This document shows, piece by piece, positions 51,180 through 62,715 of a DNA stretch of 64,000 bases; position 1 is the stretch's first letter; every line of letters begins with the position of its first letter. The position numbers and the translations under genes are program-made. The stretch covers positions 2,026,513 to 2,090,512 of the forward strand of contig VXBP01007098.1 of assembly GCA_013400115.1 (NCBI GenBank), given 5' to 3'. The notes under the pieces are model-generated. The model worked only from the letters and a program-made list of their open reading frames with translations. It made no database searches and was not told the DNA's origin. This stretch comes from Rhinopomastus cyanomelas (Eukaryota > Chordata > Aves > Bucerotiformes > Rhinopomastidae).

Positions 51180-51437
51180 TCATAGAAACATGAAATGGTT
51201 TCATTTGGAAGGGACCTCAGAGATTATCCAGTTCCAATACCCCTCCATGGGCAGGGACACCTCTCACAAGACCAAGTTGCCTAGAGTCTCATTCAACCTG
51301 GCCTTGAACACTTCCAGGGATGGAGCAGCAGTGTCCCAGGGAAACCTGTTCCGCCCTCACAGGGAGGAATTTCTTTCACAAGAAGCAATATAAATCTACT
51401 CTCTTTTAGTGTGAAACCACTCTCTCTTGTCCTACCA
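51180..51437 (-). mobile_element. CR1 3' end
   Basis: TTGGAAGGGACCTCAGAGAT, CATGGGCAGGGACACCTCTC, GGCCTTGAACACTTCCAGGG. Same subfamily as 55221-55620. Confidence 0.9.
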
Positions 51438-51495
51438 CAGAATGGCTTAGGTCGGAAGGAAGCTTAGAGACAATCTAGTTCTAACCCCCACACTC
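51438..51495 (-). mobile_element. CR1 3'-end stub abutting the previous copy
   Basis: AGAATGGCTTAGGTCGGAAG, GAAGCTTAGAGACAATCTAG, with the same orientation as the copy that ends at its left edge. Confidence 0.75.
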
Positions 51496-54400
51496 ATGTT
51501 CTCCCACTGAAATATCCAGTAACTTAAAGAAACTAGTTTGCTAAATTTAGAAATTCATTTGATCGTTTCTTCATTCAACACAACCACAAGCTCACAGTGC
51601 TTTCCATACACGCTGAACACGCGCATTTGATTGACAATTCGATTCAGAATTCTGGACAGTCCTCTTTCAACCTTAACTCTGAAACAACAATCGACAATAC
51701 TCAGAATTGCATTTGAATGTCTCCAATTTCCCTTGAAATACCAGAGATAAAAATAGCCTAATTGGTCATCAAATGCATTCCAAGAATATGAGTCTCAATT
51801 TACTACCATTGCTTTTTATAGTCACTCAATTACATGGTGTAACAGTAGAGCAGAATAAACCAGATTAAACACACAGAATACAAAACAAAGAGAAATAGAT
51901 GAGGGAGATACGCAGTAGAAAATAATTAATGGTTATTCTTTTGAGCTGAGCTCTCATTTGAGCTGGTAAGTAACCAGACCAGACCACTATCCCTCTTCTT
52001 CAGGACAAGAGGGACTAACTTGGAAGCACCCAAAAACTAGAGAAATCCCCAATACCATTCATCTACATCCATAGATCAACAGGATTTGGTGACAGATTTT
52101 GGGTACATGTTGATTCAAGTTTCACCAAAGTCAGAGAAAAGCTGGCACAGACAAAAAATACCAATTTAATCCATTAAGTAAACTGGAGGAAACAGTAGCT
52201 TTTATAAAGGTTGTAACACTGGATGCTTTGGGATGTGGTAGCTGTCTTACATTTAAAAGTTTTGAAGCTCATTAAAGTAAGTTTTATTAAAGAATTTTGA
52301 TTTAATTAAAGATTGTTTGAAGTCTGTAATGCTTGTAAAAGTCTGTCACTTCAAAGTCACAAATTAATGCTTTTTCAATTATGTTCACTAAGGAAACACT
52401 TTCACTGTGTTTTGGATTCCCATTGTAACTAGGAGCCAAATATTTAGACATACTACAAAAAACTTTGCTTGCCATTCTTTTCAATCCTCCAGTGTTTCTG
52501 TGAGCTCTTATTAAACAAATAACCAATATCAACCAGTTCAGAGGCTCAAGTTGTTTGGTTTGGTGGAAGTCATTTGAGGTGTTTTTTTGCTCCTCTCCAA
52601 GCCATCACCACGATGTCCCGGATATAGCTGCAGAGAATATGCATTCACATCAAAAGAAAATTGCACTCTTATATTTCTGATGTGCCTACACGTGCCAGCC
52701 TGCCCATCACACTAGAAGCATCCCAAAGGCATGAGACATGAGACAGAGCAGAGTTAGTAGCCTGCCTCCTGTAAAACAATAAATTACAGCAAACAATCCT
52801 TGTTCATAGTACCAGAAATATGTGAAAGCAGTATTTGCCATGGACTTAGTCGATTTTACTGTCTGGGGAAAAGAAACAGACTACAACATTCCTAAATTAC
52901 TAAATAATCAGCAGGGTTAACACTTTCACTTCACCAAATGCCATATACAGTGATTTTCTTCCCACCTTCAGTAAGACAGTCCCTGGGTTTGGCAGTTTCA
53001 AGAGGTCACTTCCGGCTGAGCCTACGAAACTATCCTTGACTGTGGAGCTGTTACAGCTATTCAGCATTTGTGGAACAGGAATAATAGTCACCCATAAGAT
53101 GGAAAAAAAAAAAGTTGGCCAAGAGACAAATCCACTCCCCATATTTTTGCACATAGCGTAGAAATCAGCAAGTGCCTCAGAAATAAAAAGTGTTAGTAAA
53201 GGCGTTTACAATCACCATTTTAAAATCCACAAGTTACGGTTTAACAGATGTCAGCACGACTCAGATGTGACCTAACCTACTTATAAATAAAACAACAGTA
53301 AGAAGGTTTTGGACACTTTTATTGAAGAGCTTCAAAAGACATGTGGATATAAAAATCAGGCAGCTACATTAGAGTAATATCATTTTTGTGAAACAAAAGG
53401 AAACGACCACACATACAGAGAGAGAACAACCCCTTCTCTCAGTGTATTTTCTGAAGTGTACTTTTCCCCCTCAAGCATCAATTCTAATAGTTCATTTAAG
53501 GTCCACGCTCCTTGTCCATGCACAGGAGAATGCAAATTAGTGAGTGCTGTGCACTCTAACTTGGACTTAAAAGGACATCAAGCCTCTTGCCATCTTTTAT
53601 ACCGAGATGTTTTATAGACAATGTTATTTGAAAAGACAGCAACGCTTTGCACCTTTGAGCACTCTGCTAGCTGGCACAGGCTGAGAAGAGCTCAACAGCT
53701 TTAGCACCACAGCATGCTACATCTTCTGCCTTAAAAGTCAGTCCTCCTCACCACTTAGTACCATGATCCTCAGTGTTGTGAACAAGGCTTTTTGTCTTGT
53801 TCAGAACATTCAGTAACTAAGAGGAATTTAACCTGACTTGAAATAAATTTTCTACGTTGCCAGAGTTCTAGAAATACATCCATTACCTCAACCATTCAGT
53901 TAAAATTAAAATCAAGGCAAACTCTTCCATTGCAAAGCTACAGATAATACTAGGAAGAAGGTTGGAGTAAACTACTAACTGATCTACAAGGCATTTTAAA
54001 ACTGTGTCTGCCACCATGCAGTTTTTTCTCAGTAATGCACTTGTATAACTATTTATACCCATTAAGGATGTTGCCTACAGGATATTTCATTCTAAAACCT
54101 GAAATAGGATGAAAGAATAATGAAAACCAGTAGTCAAGTCACGTAACATTTCTGCCACAAACAGACCAAAAGAAAAATAAAATTCTATCACAAATATCAC
54201 AGAACAAGGATAAACCTTCCTTTCCTGCTGATTTACAAAAACAAGATGATCAAAAGACAAAAAAAAAAAGAGAAGAAGGCTCCATTTTGATTCTTCGTTC
54301 ACATGTGGAACAGACAATGGAACAGTCACGGTCCATTTCTCTACGTATCACAATTAAATATCAGCCAGCCCTTCTACCTTTCCAACAAAGGGATTAGTGT

Positions 54401-55220
54401 TTCTTGTTTCAGTCATCATTATGAGTTCTGGGATTTTTAAGCAGCTCATACTTTAACCAAACATGTGTACAGATGCTTTTTTACTGAAAACAAAGCACTT
54501 TCCAGTGAACGTGCTTTGCGCACGTATAGATCAAAAGAAAAAAAGAACACAGGAGGCTACTATGTTGGAATATGAAGGGGCAGAATAATTGTGTTTGACA
54601 ATTTTTCTTGTCCCCTACCACAGGAGGAACACAGTTTCTGGTATTGATTATTGAAACAAAGAACAATGACCCACAGAACACAAGAATCCAGACCTTGGCA
54701 CTCTGGTGGGACAAATGGGCAATAACCTCACAGGCATCAGAGCTGGATTTCGATAAAAGTCACACTAGGACAGCAGGAGTAAGTCCAGGTAGAGACTTCA
54801 TCTCTTTGTACTCAGAGTGACAGCTGAGAAGAGTCTCCATCAGCTAAGCAGAGCTGTGACAGTTCTGTACAAAACGCCACTTACTTTGCAAGTTTCTTGT
54901 TTTTCCTCACGTATCACTCAATCACGAAGATAGCATTTGGTTTCTGACACATCTTTTTTGTTCTCTTAAGGCCACAATGCTCGGCTGTTCAGACCAGTTA
55001 CTGACTTGTTACTGGCTCTGAATCTTGAAAAAAATTATAGAAAGACATCTAAAGAGAACTTGAGGTTGGTTTAATATAGAATAAAACATCTCACCTATTC
55101 TGCTCAAAGTATCAATGACAACAAAAACACAGACCTGCACAGCCATCTGCACTAGTCAGAACAGCCAGGAGTGAGCTGAAGAGGATTATTTTGATGGAAT
55201 GAAAAGCCCACTGCCTAAAC
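51496..55220. other. CR1-free block, 3.7 kb, no gene seen
   Basis: The longest CR1-free stretch upstream of the coding region. Contains only short ORFs and no supported exon. Confidence 0.6.
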
Positions 55221-55620
55221 TCATAGAATCACAGAACTGTACAATGGCTTAGGTTGGAAGGGAATTCAGAGACCATCTAGTTCCAATTAATTGGCAGGGA
55301 CACCTCTCACCAGACCAGGTTGCCCAGAGTTCCATCCAGCCTGGCCTTGAACACTTGCAGGGATGGAGCACTCACAACCATCCTGGGCGACCTGTTCCAG
55401 TACCTCAGCACCCTCATAGGGAGGAATTTCTCTCCAAGATCTGATGTAAATCTGCCCTCTTTTAGCTTGAAACCAAACCCCTTGTCTTATCACTACAGCT
55501 TTCCCTTCAGATGCTGGAAGGCTGCTAGAAGGTTTCCCCAGAGCCTTTTCTTCTGCAGCCTGTCTTCATAGCAGAGATGCTCCAGCCCTCTGATGAGCCT
55601 TATGGTCCTCCTCTGGACAA
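55221..55620 (-). mobile_element. CR1 3' end (about 400 bases)
   Basis: CATAGAATCACAGAACTGTA, TGGCTTAGGTTGGAAGGGAA, GGCCTTGAACACTTGCAGGG, and the TTATGGTCCTCCTCTGGACA block. Confidence 0.92.
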
Positions 55621-56398
55621 TTAAACTTTAGATGAGTGTTTCTTTTGTTCACATGAATTATTACTTTAATCTAACAGAAATGTTGTGAGGATTTTTTATA
55701 CATGGGGTATATTCTTCACACATATTACTAAATTCCACGTGTTTCCACTCACTTGGTCTTCTCTCAGTTTAAGAGCATGTTGAAGGCAACAAATAGCCAC
55801 TTATTCTACAACATACATAAATATGGAGAGCTAAACAAAAAGGAACCTATTTTACAGCCCATCAGTTAGTGGAGACAAACAGCTGTTAGTAAATGACTTC
55901 CCAGAAATCATAACCTTAGAGGCTGTTACGTCTCAAACATTAATATTACCAACTCTTCTAATAAGATAACGACATCGTTATTAACTTAGCTTCTCCATGT
56001 ACTTGTGAAGTTTTGCTTCTTTGACTATAAAAATAGTACTAAAACATATCAGTGGCTGCAACAGTCAGATAGGAGAGTGAAAAAAAGTGAAGGAACAAAG
56101 GGGCCTTCTGTCAAGGGTACCAGGGTTATCACTAAACTTACAAATAACCTCCAGAGCATAAATACTATATATGGACTTTCTGATCTTTGGAATCTCTTGT
56201 GATCTTATTTCCTCTAACTGATGAGACAGAAAATCATTGAAAGTCTAACCAGCTTGAAAGAACAGAACGTTCTCTGTAAATTTAGAAAGCGCATACTAAC
56301 ATCAACTCTTTTGTTGAAAGGACATGCTGCCACAGGAAAAAGAATTTTAAAACAAACCAGCAAGAAAGTCTCACTCTAGTCAGAGATCTCTTACACTA

Positions 56399-56680
56399 GA
56401 ATCAGAGAATCATTTTAGGATGGAAAAGATCTTCAGGATTACTGATTCCAATCATTAAGCCAACTGTTCCAACTCCACCACTAAACCATATCTCTTAGCT
56501 CCAGACCTACATGTCTTTTAAACATGTCCAAGGATGATGATTCAAACCCTACCCTTGGCAGCATGTTCCAATGCCTGGTGACCCTCTTCATGAAGAAGAT
56601 CTTCTAAATGAAGTTTTTCCATAAGGTTTGTTCTCCAGACCATTCACCGACTTTGCTGCCCTTCTTTGGTCCTACTTTGC
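56399..56680 (-). mobile_element. CR1 3' end, internally deleted
   Basis: AGAATCAGAGAATCATTTTA, GGATGGAAAAGATCTTCAGG, then GACCCTCTTCATGAAGAAGA. Near 56610 it jumps to AAGGTTTGTTCTCCAGACCA, which in intact copies lies further inside. Confidence 0.85.
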
Positions 56681-57582
56681 AAGTGTCACAACACACATCA
56701 GTGGAAAAGGAATTTCACCAATTTGCCAGTGCTTACAGGACAGTCTCTACTGTTGGCCTACTCCTGGGCTGAGCGCTTGTCCTCTTGGCTACAGTAAATG
56801 TGGGACCTTACAGGCAGGAAGCAAACCTGAGCAGATGCTTCTCCGTCAGAAAGTACAGATGGCTGTCCTGCACCTGGAGGTAGCACTGCCTCCAGCCTTG
56901 GCGGGACAAACACCATACTGTGCCCCTCTGGGCTTCAGGGAGTCACACTGTTGTACCACAAGCCTTTTGCAAACGAATAAAAGTGAATTTTTGTTCCACA
57001 AGCTGCTAATAGCAAGTCAGTAGAAGAATGTGGGAGACAGAGTCGAACACGAGTTAACAGCATGAGTTTTACTGTAGAATGAAAGACTGTGAGTGGGAAG
57101 AAGAAAGTATGAAAGTGGAAATTATTAGAGCTTTAGAAAAAAGAACGTTCTAAACAGATTTTTTTTTAAATTTATTGCCAAAAGGGTTGAAGGCCATAAA
57201 CGTTTTATTAGAGCTCAGGTTTTAGGTTTCATAACATCTCATAAACTTCAAGGTTTTACTGTGGTCAGCTTAACTATGAGATTTTTTTTATATTATTGCT
57301 ATAAATCAGCTGGGCTACTGGCAATTAGTTGCAATTTTGCTGAAGTGTAGCTAGGCCTAGGCTCAGCACAAAGGTGAAGCAAAATGACTAGTTTGCATAA
57401 TAAATCAGGATGCAACACTGCCACTTTCTGAAGGTTCAATGTCAGACGGTGTAAATACACCACGACGTATTCAATACTGGAAGTTACTTTGCATGTGAAA
57501 ACCTCATTCTTGCACAAAGAAGGCCACAGGTTCTGTCACCATTTTGCACTTACAGTACTATTCCATAACAAAATCACAGTTG

Positions 57583-57805
57583 TAGACAGCAATGAGTTCT
57601 CCCCTCAGCCTCCTTTTCTTCAGACTAAGCAGCCTCAGTTTCCTCAGCTTCTCCTTACAAGATTTGTTCTCAGACTCTTCATCATCCTTGCCCTTCTTTG
57701 GACCCACCCCAGCACCTCGGTGTCTTTCTTGCATTGAGGTGCCCAGAATGGAAACCAGTACTTGAGGTGAGACCAAAACCAATCCAAAGGAACACCAAAT
57801 CATCA
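57583..57805 (-). mobile_element. CR1 fragment lacking its 3' tail
   Basis: GCAATGAGTTCTCCCCTCAG, CTTACAAGATTTGTTCTCAG and CTTTCTTGCATTGAGGTGCC. It resembles the interior of the copy at 48932-49207. Confidence 0.87.
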
Positions 57806-57954
57806 CTAAATCAAAACTAAGTGGCACCGACTTCTGAAAGAGGTCAGTGATGTAGCTGTTTTCTATAGCAACTGGCAAAAAGTAGGTCAGTTCAGGGCAA
57901 AGGAGACTTCAGGATGGATCTGTTCTGATCTTGTTTAGCTGTACCTATCATCAG

Positions 57955-57979
57955 GATGGATCTCCTTTGGAGATCCATC
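57955..57979. repeat. perfect hairpin, 11-bp arms, 3-base loop
   Basis: GATGGATCTCC, loop TTT, GGAGATCCATC. The left arm lies in a 13-base direct repeat (TCAGGATGGATCT at 57909 and 57951). Confidence 0.9.
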
Positions 57980-58084
57980 AGTTTTATAACATTTGAAATG
58001 TTTTAACTGCTTTTGTTGAAAATAGGTCCCATAAGGATGTCAGATTACACTTCTCCATATTCTCTCACCTCTAGTAAAAGTTCC

Positions 58085-58204
58085 TAACCCTCTGTACTAA
58101 CTGAGAAGCTGTATCTATCAGGGTTATTTCAAGTTTAAGGAATTTAACCCTCTGTACTACCTGAGAAGCTGTATCTATTAGGGTTACTTCAAGTTTAAGG
58201 AATT
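58085..58204. repeat. 60-bp tandem duplication
   Basis: Two adjacent 60-base units starting TAACCCTCTGTACTA and ending AAGTTTAAGGAATT, with three mismatches between them (about 95% identity). Confidence 0.95.
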
Positions 58205-58901
58205 TTTATCCTAAAGGAAATTCTTTCCATTCGCTATGCTTAACTCAGTATGAATGTACAAGCTTTTCTCATACTGAAACTAAAAGTTATACAAACCCCT
58301 GAATTTTTAAACATGAAGTAAATGGATTATAAGAGTCGAAACAGGGATCTGAATGTCTGCTTCATGCTTTGGTAAACACAGAGATACTTAAAAGTATAAT
58401 TAGACTGAAGCTGGGTGGGCAAGAGCAGGAATAATCTTAATCTCCTGAGGTTGTGCTGGCTCTTGTCTTTAGTTAACAAATTTAAGAGGTTATGACTGAA
58501 CATTAAAAGGTGCAAACAGCAGCTGTTTTCAGAACTGAACCACTTCAGTTTGAACTTTTAAATAATTTGACAAATCACAACTTCATTTTGCAGCCACATG
58601 GATAACTCTAGCGTAGATTATCAAGAACTTTCACAGTCCTAAAATTAGCAGTCAGAGCAGAACAACTAAATATAAATGTAGGTTTGACTGGCTGAGAGCC
58701 AGTTTCAAACTCACATGTCCTGCTCTTGAGGAATACAACAATCTTTTGGAAGAGATCCAGCAGAATCGCTCAATAGAAGTTCTCATGCTCAAATTCAAGT
58801 ATTGCTAATCATGTTTTAGAATTCAGTGACAAGGTGAGTAAAGTAGATCCAAAGCCAAACCTGAAAGGATGCTGTTTTCTTTAAGTGCTTATTCTTCTTC
58901 C

Positions 58902-58975
58902 CTGGCAGGAAGGTTGGAATAGATGATCTCTAAAGTACCTTCCAAACTAAGCCATTCTATGGTTCTATTGTATAA
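58902..58975 (+). mobile_element. CR1 3'-end stub
   Basis: GGCAGGAAGGTTGGAATAGA, TGATCTCTAAAGTACCTTCC, then CATTCTATGGTTCTATTG. Confidence 0.82.
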
Positions 58976-59214
58976 AACATTTAACTGCTCATAAACTATT
59001 TGGGAATTCTTGTCAAGTGGTCTCAATAAAGAATATATGAGTACAGAATGTGCTACTTTCTTAGTTTGGAAAATAATAACCTTCCCAACATCACAACAGA
59101 GAAATACTCTGTACAATTCTGGACTATAATAAACCAGAAACACAGTGCACTGGACTATCAACTAAAATTCTCAACTGTCAGATCAACAACCATTGTGATT
59201 CTTCATAAAGTAAT

Positions 59215-60215
59215 TCACACTGGAAGGTACCACAGACCATCATCTAACTCCGTCTCTTGCTCAAAGCACTGAATTCAAATCAACATGCTTAGGGCTTTGA
59301 CCAGTCTGTTCCCAAAAACTGCAAAGGTTGTTGACACAATCACAGAATCTCCTTGTTTGGAAGAGACCTTTAAGATCATCAAGTGCAACCATTAACCCAG
59401 TACTTCCAGGTCACCACTGAACCCTAAGGATCAGATCTACATATCTTAGTTCCTCGGTGTGCTCAACGTCCTTTCTGCTTCCTAGTGCTAAATCAGAATC
59501 TCACTTGGTTTGGATTATGACTAGTCTCTTTTCCTTCTGCCACATACCTCTGTAAAGAGCCTTCCTCTGTCTTCTTAATAACCTCTTAGGTATCACCTTA
59601 CTGGACAATGTTAAGCATCCCCTTGAGCTTTCTGCTGTCCAGGCTCTACAAAGCCAGTTTCTCAGCCTAAACTTAAGTGGTTCCAGTGCTTCATTTTGCT
59701 GGCTTGTCAGTGAACTAGCTTCAGTTCATTCCATGTTTCTCATATTTGGGGAACCAAAACTGGACCAGGTGTATCCAATATGGTGGTCTAAGAAATGCTG
59801 AACACCAGCAATCCACTGGCAATGCTCTTGCTGACATTCATTGCCAGAATATGCAGGTCTCCTATAGCAGGACTGCTTTCCAGGCAGCCAGTCCCATCCT
59901 GCACTGTCACAAGGCATAAAAACATGCATTTATCGTTCTTGCATTTCCTTGGGTTCACTATGATCCAGTCCACTGTCCTCCCTCAACCGCAGAACAAGGG
60001 TCTTGAACGTTTCAACTACTCTCCCTCTATGTGATGTCACATGCAAATTTGATGGGGATACACTTCATCTCCTTCTCCAGGTCATTGATCAAGGTAATAA
60101 ACAGGACAGGCCCACTGGTAACTGTTCTCCAGGTGGAACACAAACTGTTAACAACTAAGTTTTGAGCTTGATAATCCAGCCAGTTGTCCTAGCTGGTCAT
60201 ACAGATGCTGCAAAC
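59215..60215 (-). mobile_element. old CR1 (about 1 kb) interrupted by a younger CR1
   Basis: The 3' region at 59215-59330 (GGAAGGTACCACAGACCATC, AGGGCTTTGACCAGTCTGTT) is diverged. Beyond the insert, 59520-60215 continues with older CR1 ORF2 blocks, clearest at CATTGATCAAGGTAATAAAC AGGACAGGCC near 60085. Heavily mutated. Confidence 0.7.
59337..59465 (-). mobile_element. CR1 3' end nested in the older copy
   Basis: ACAATCACAGAATCTCCTTG, TTTGGAAGAGACCTTTAAGA, GTGCAACCATTAACCCAGTA. Same group as 28967-29272 but truncated to about 130 bases. Confidence 0.78.
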
Positions 60216-62495
60216 GTCATTGCTAAAGCCTGGAAAAGTTTAAGGGGGATGATGGACAAACTGCAATATTAAATCTAACCTGATTTCATTTACCATTTCA
60301 GCAATATACAGAAAGGTCCCAGGACTATCCATAACCATATAAAGGATACTCAGGAAATTCAAAAACAGTCATTTTAATTACAGCCTAGGAAAAAAAAAAT
60401 GTACTACATTTCTTCCCATTAGGGAAGAAAATATAAGACCCAAAGTCACTATCTCCTCTATAACTGAACGAAGAAATAGCACACTAACAAAAGCAATAAA
60501 AGAACTACTTCAGTGAAAGTTAAACTTATTCATCAATTTAACTGATTAGTATTCCTTAAACAGCTGCAACTGTTATGTTGACCTCTGTTGAGGAGATCTA
60601 CTTGAGCAAATTTCCACACAGTGACAACCCACAGGTGACTGGGAGTCTGGACAGCACTTGCTGAGAGACTAAAAAAAATGGATCATCTGAGGGAGTTGTT
60701 TCTTCACCTTTATAACCTGCTTCTAAGTCACAGAGAGGATAATCTAACATCTAGACCTCTCATTATTACTCTTCCCCACAGTGTTTCCTGTGGCTGCCAC
60801 AAAAAACATCACACAACTGTACTGAGATACGGTTGAGAGAGCTGCTATGGAAAAAGTGGTTTTTGAGAATCTCTAACCTGCAACTTTAAACACCTCTGAC
60901 CTCAGGGGCACTAGTTTTGTAAAAGGGGTGAGTGGGCAGGAAACACTGACACTATAGGGCCCAGGCTACACAAGAGAGAAAAACATTTCCAGTAAGCATT
61001 TATTTTCCCTGGAGAAATTATCATCTGTTTATGTAAATATTATATTTTAACACCCACAATATTTCTATCACCACAAACAAGGCAGACATTCAGTTAACTC
61101 TTTGTAAATAAAGGTTTGTCCATCATGAGGCACAAAGCAACACTCTACACCCTGATACCATCAATACAGTCTCTTACATATTTAACTTTTAGAAATGCAG
61201 CAGTAAAATACAAAGTAAAGTGAAAACACTTTCTAAAATGAAGTTTCCATTTGCTGCTGGAAAAAGTGATCAGCTATTTAGTTACTAAGGAAACCAGACT
61301 TACGCAGTCACAGTGCAACTCCTCTCTCTAGCTCAAGATTTTTCTGAACCGCTTGTTTGATAGAAAAGATAAAGTTTCAAGGATAATTATGTTCACAGAG
61401 GCTTCATTTTTGAACTTACACAACCACAAATAAACAGCATAAAGCATCCCTAGTGTAAGAGAAATGATGACATTAGCAAATGTTCAAATCTGAGAATCAT
61501 AGAATCATAAAATGGTTTAGGTTGGAATCTCCTGGATTCATGAAGTACTACTACTTGTACTACTACCTCACTCAGAAATCTCCACTGAAAATAATGACTT
61601 CCAGGGGTCCAGGGTAAGAAGCCATCAAAAGCTCAGAACCCCACAAACCCCTCTGCTCTAACAGTAGAAAGCTTGTCTCATATAGAAAACACTGTTGGAG
61701 CTCAATTTATAGTTGATAGCCTGGGGTTTCCCAGTGTATCACAGTGCAACCACTACCTGTATAGCTCCTGGCCAATTCAGATAATCTCATCTATCCTGTT
61801 TTCTTCTTGTAGCAAAGTGGTCAAATTCTACACTTCAAAAGAAGGGAAAATGAGCAAACCTGTTCTCACAATGTTACAGATTACACCAATCACTGTATTT
61901 ACCCCACCTTGTCTCACCACCTTTAAAAATAAATGAAATAGCATCCCACGCAAACAAGGCTCCATGGTTCAGAAATGTTCAAATGTACTGAGAAAGCTGA
62001 TGGGCAGCAAGTAGCAAGAGATGGGGAAGACACCCACCTCTGCAGTACCTGCCTGCTCTAAAAACACTGGCAGCCAAATGAATGAGAAAACATTTTGACC
62101 ATTCACAGGCTTATTCCAAAAGCCTCTGTCACTCAACTTCCATAACCAAGTGCAGATGCTGACATATCTCTGCCAAATAGCTCTGTGAATGGACTGTTGC
62201 TTCAGCTGGCTGAACAGCAGATCTGAAACAGAAGGTTACAGCTTTGATAAAGGTTTTTAACTACCTAGGCATCTGTTAATCACCTACATCTCAACTCAGA
62301 CCAAAGAATTCAAAGATCAGACTAAGAGATGTGTTCATATCTACAACATAAAGGAAACTCTGGAAGTGCCAAAGTCCCATGTGGTAGCATAAGTTAGGAC
62401 ACTTTAAAAAAAGAATAATCCGCAGTTCTTTGAAGCCTTTCTTCATATAATTCTCTCTCAACATCCCATCAAGTTTCCCACCCCTGAACACATCA
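60216..62495. other. non-coding, one CR1 stub
   Basis: AT-rich unique sequence. Nothing recognised besides the stub at 61492-61530. Confidence 0.6.
61492..61530 (-). mobile_element. CR1 terminal stub
   Basis: GAATCATAGAATCATAAAAT, GGTTTAGGTTGGAATC: only about 40 bases of a CR1 terminus. Confidence 0.72.
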
Positions 62496-62715
62496 ATGAG
62501 AATCATTTAGGTTGGAAAAGACCTCTAAGATCGAGTCCAACCATTAGCCCAACTGTCCCAATCCCACTGCTAAACCATGTCCCTAAGCTCCAGATCTACA
62601 CAACTTTTAAACATCTCCAGCGATGGTGATTCAACTCCTTCCCTGGGCAGCCTGCTACAAGGCCTGATGACCTCTTCCATGAAGTAGATTTTTCCTAATG
62701 TCCAACCTAATTTCA
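62496..62715 (-). mobile_element. CR1 3' end
   Basis: GAATCATTTAGGTTGGAAAA, CCATTAGCCCAACTGTCCCA, TTCCCTGGGCAGCCTGCTAC. Confidence 0.92.

Larger units (their letters stand above)
55621..58901. other. non-coding with a GC-richer segment at 56740-56960
   Basis: Between the CR1 copies lie a GC-richer segment of unknown origin (56740-56960), the hairpin at 57955 and the 60-bp duplication at 58085. Confidence 0.55.

Noticed and set aside
52925..53075. Protein-like minus-strand stretch with possible splice sites
   Set aside because: The donor (GTGGGA) is weak, the acceptor uncertain and the reading frame has no recognised family.
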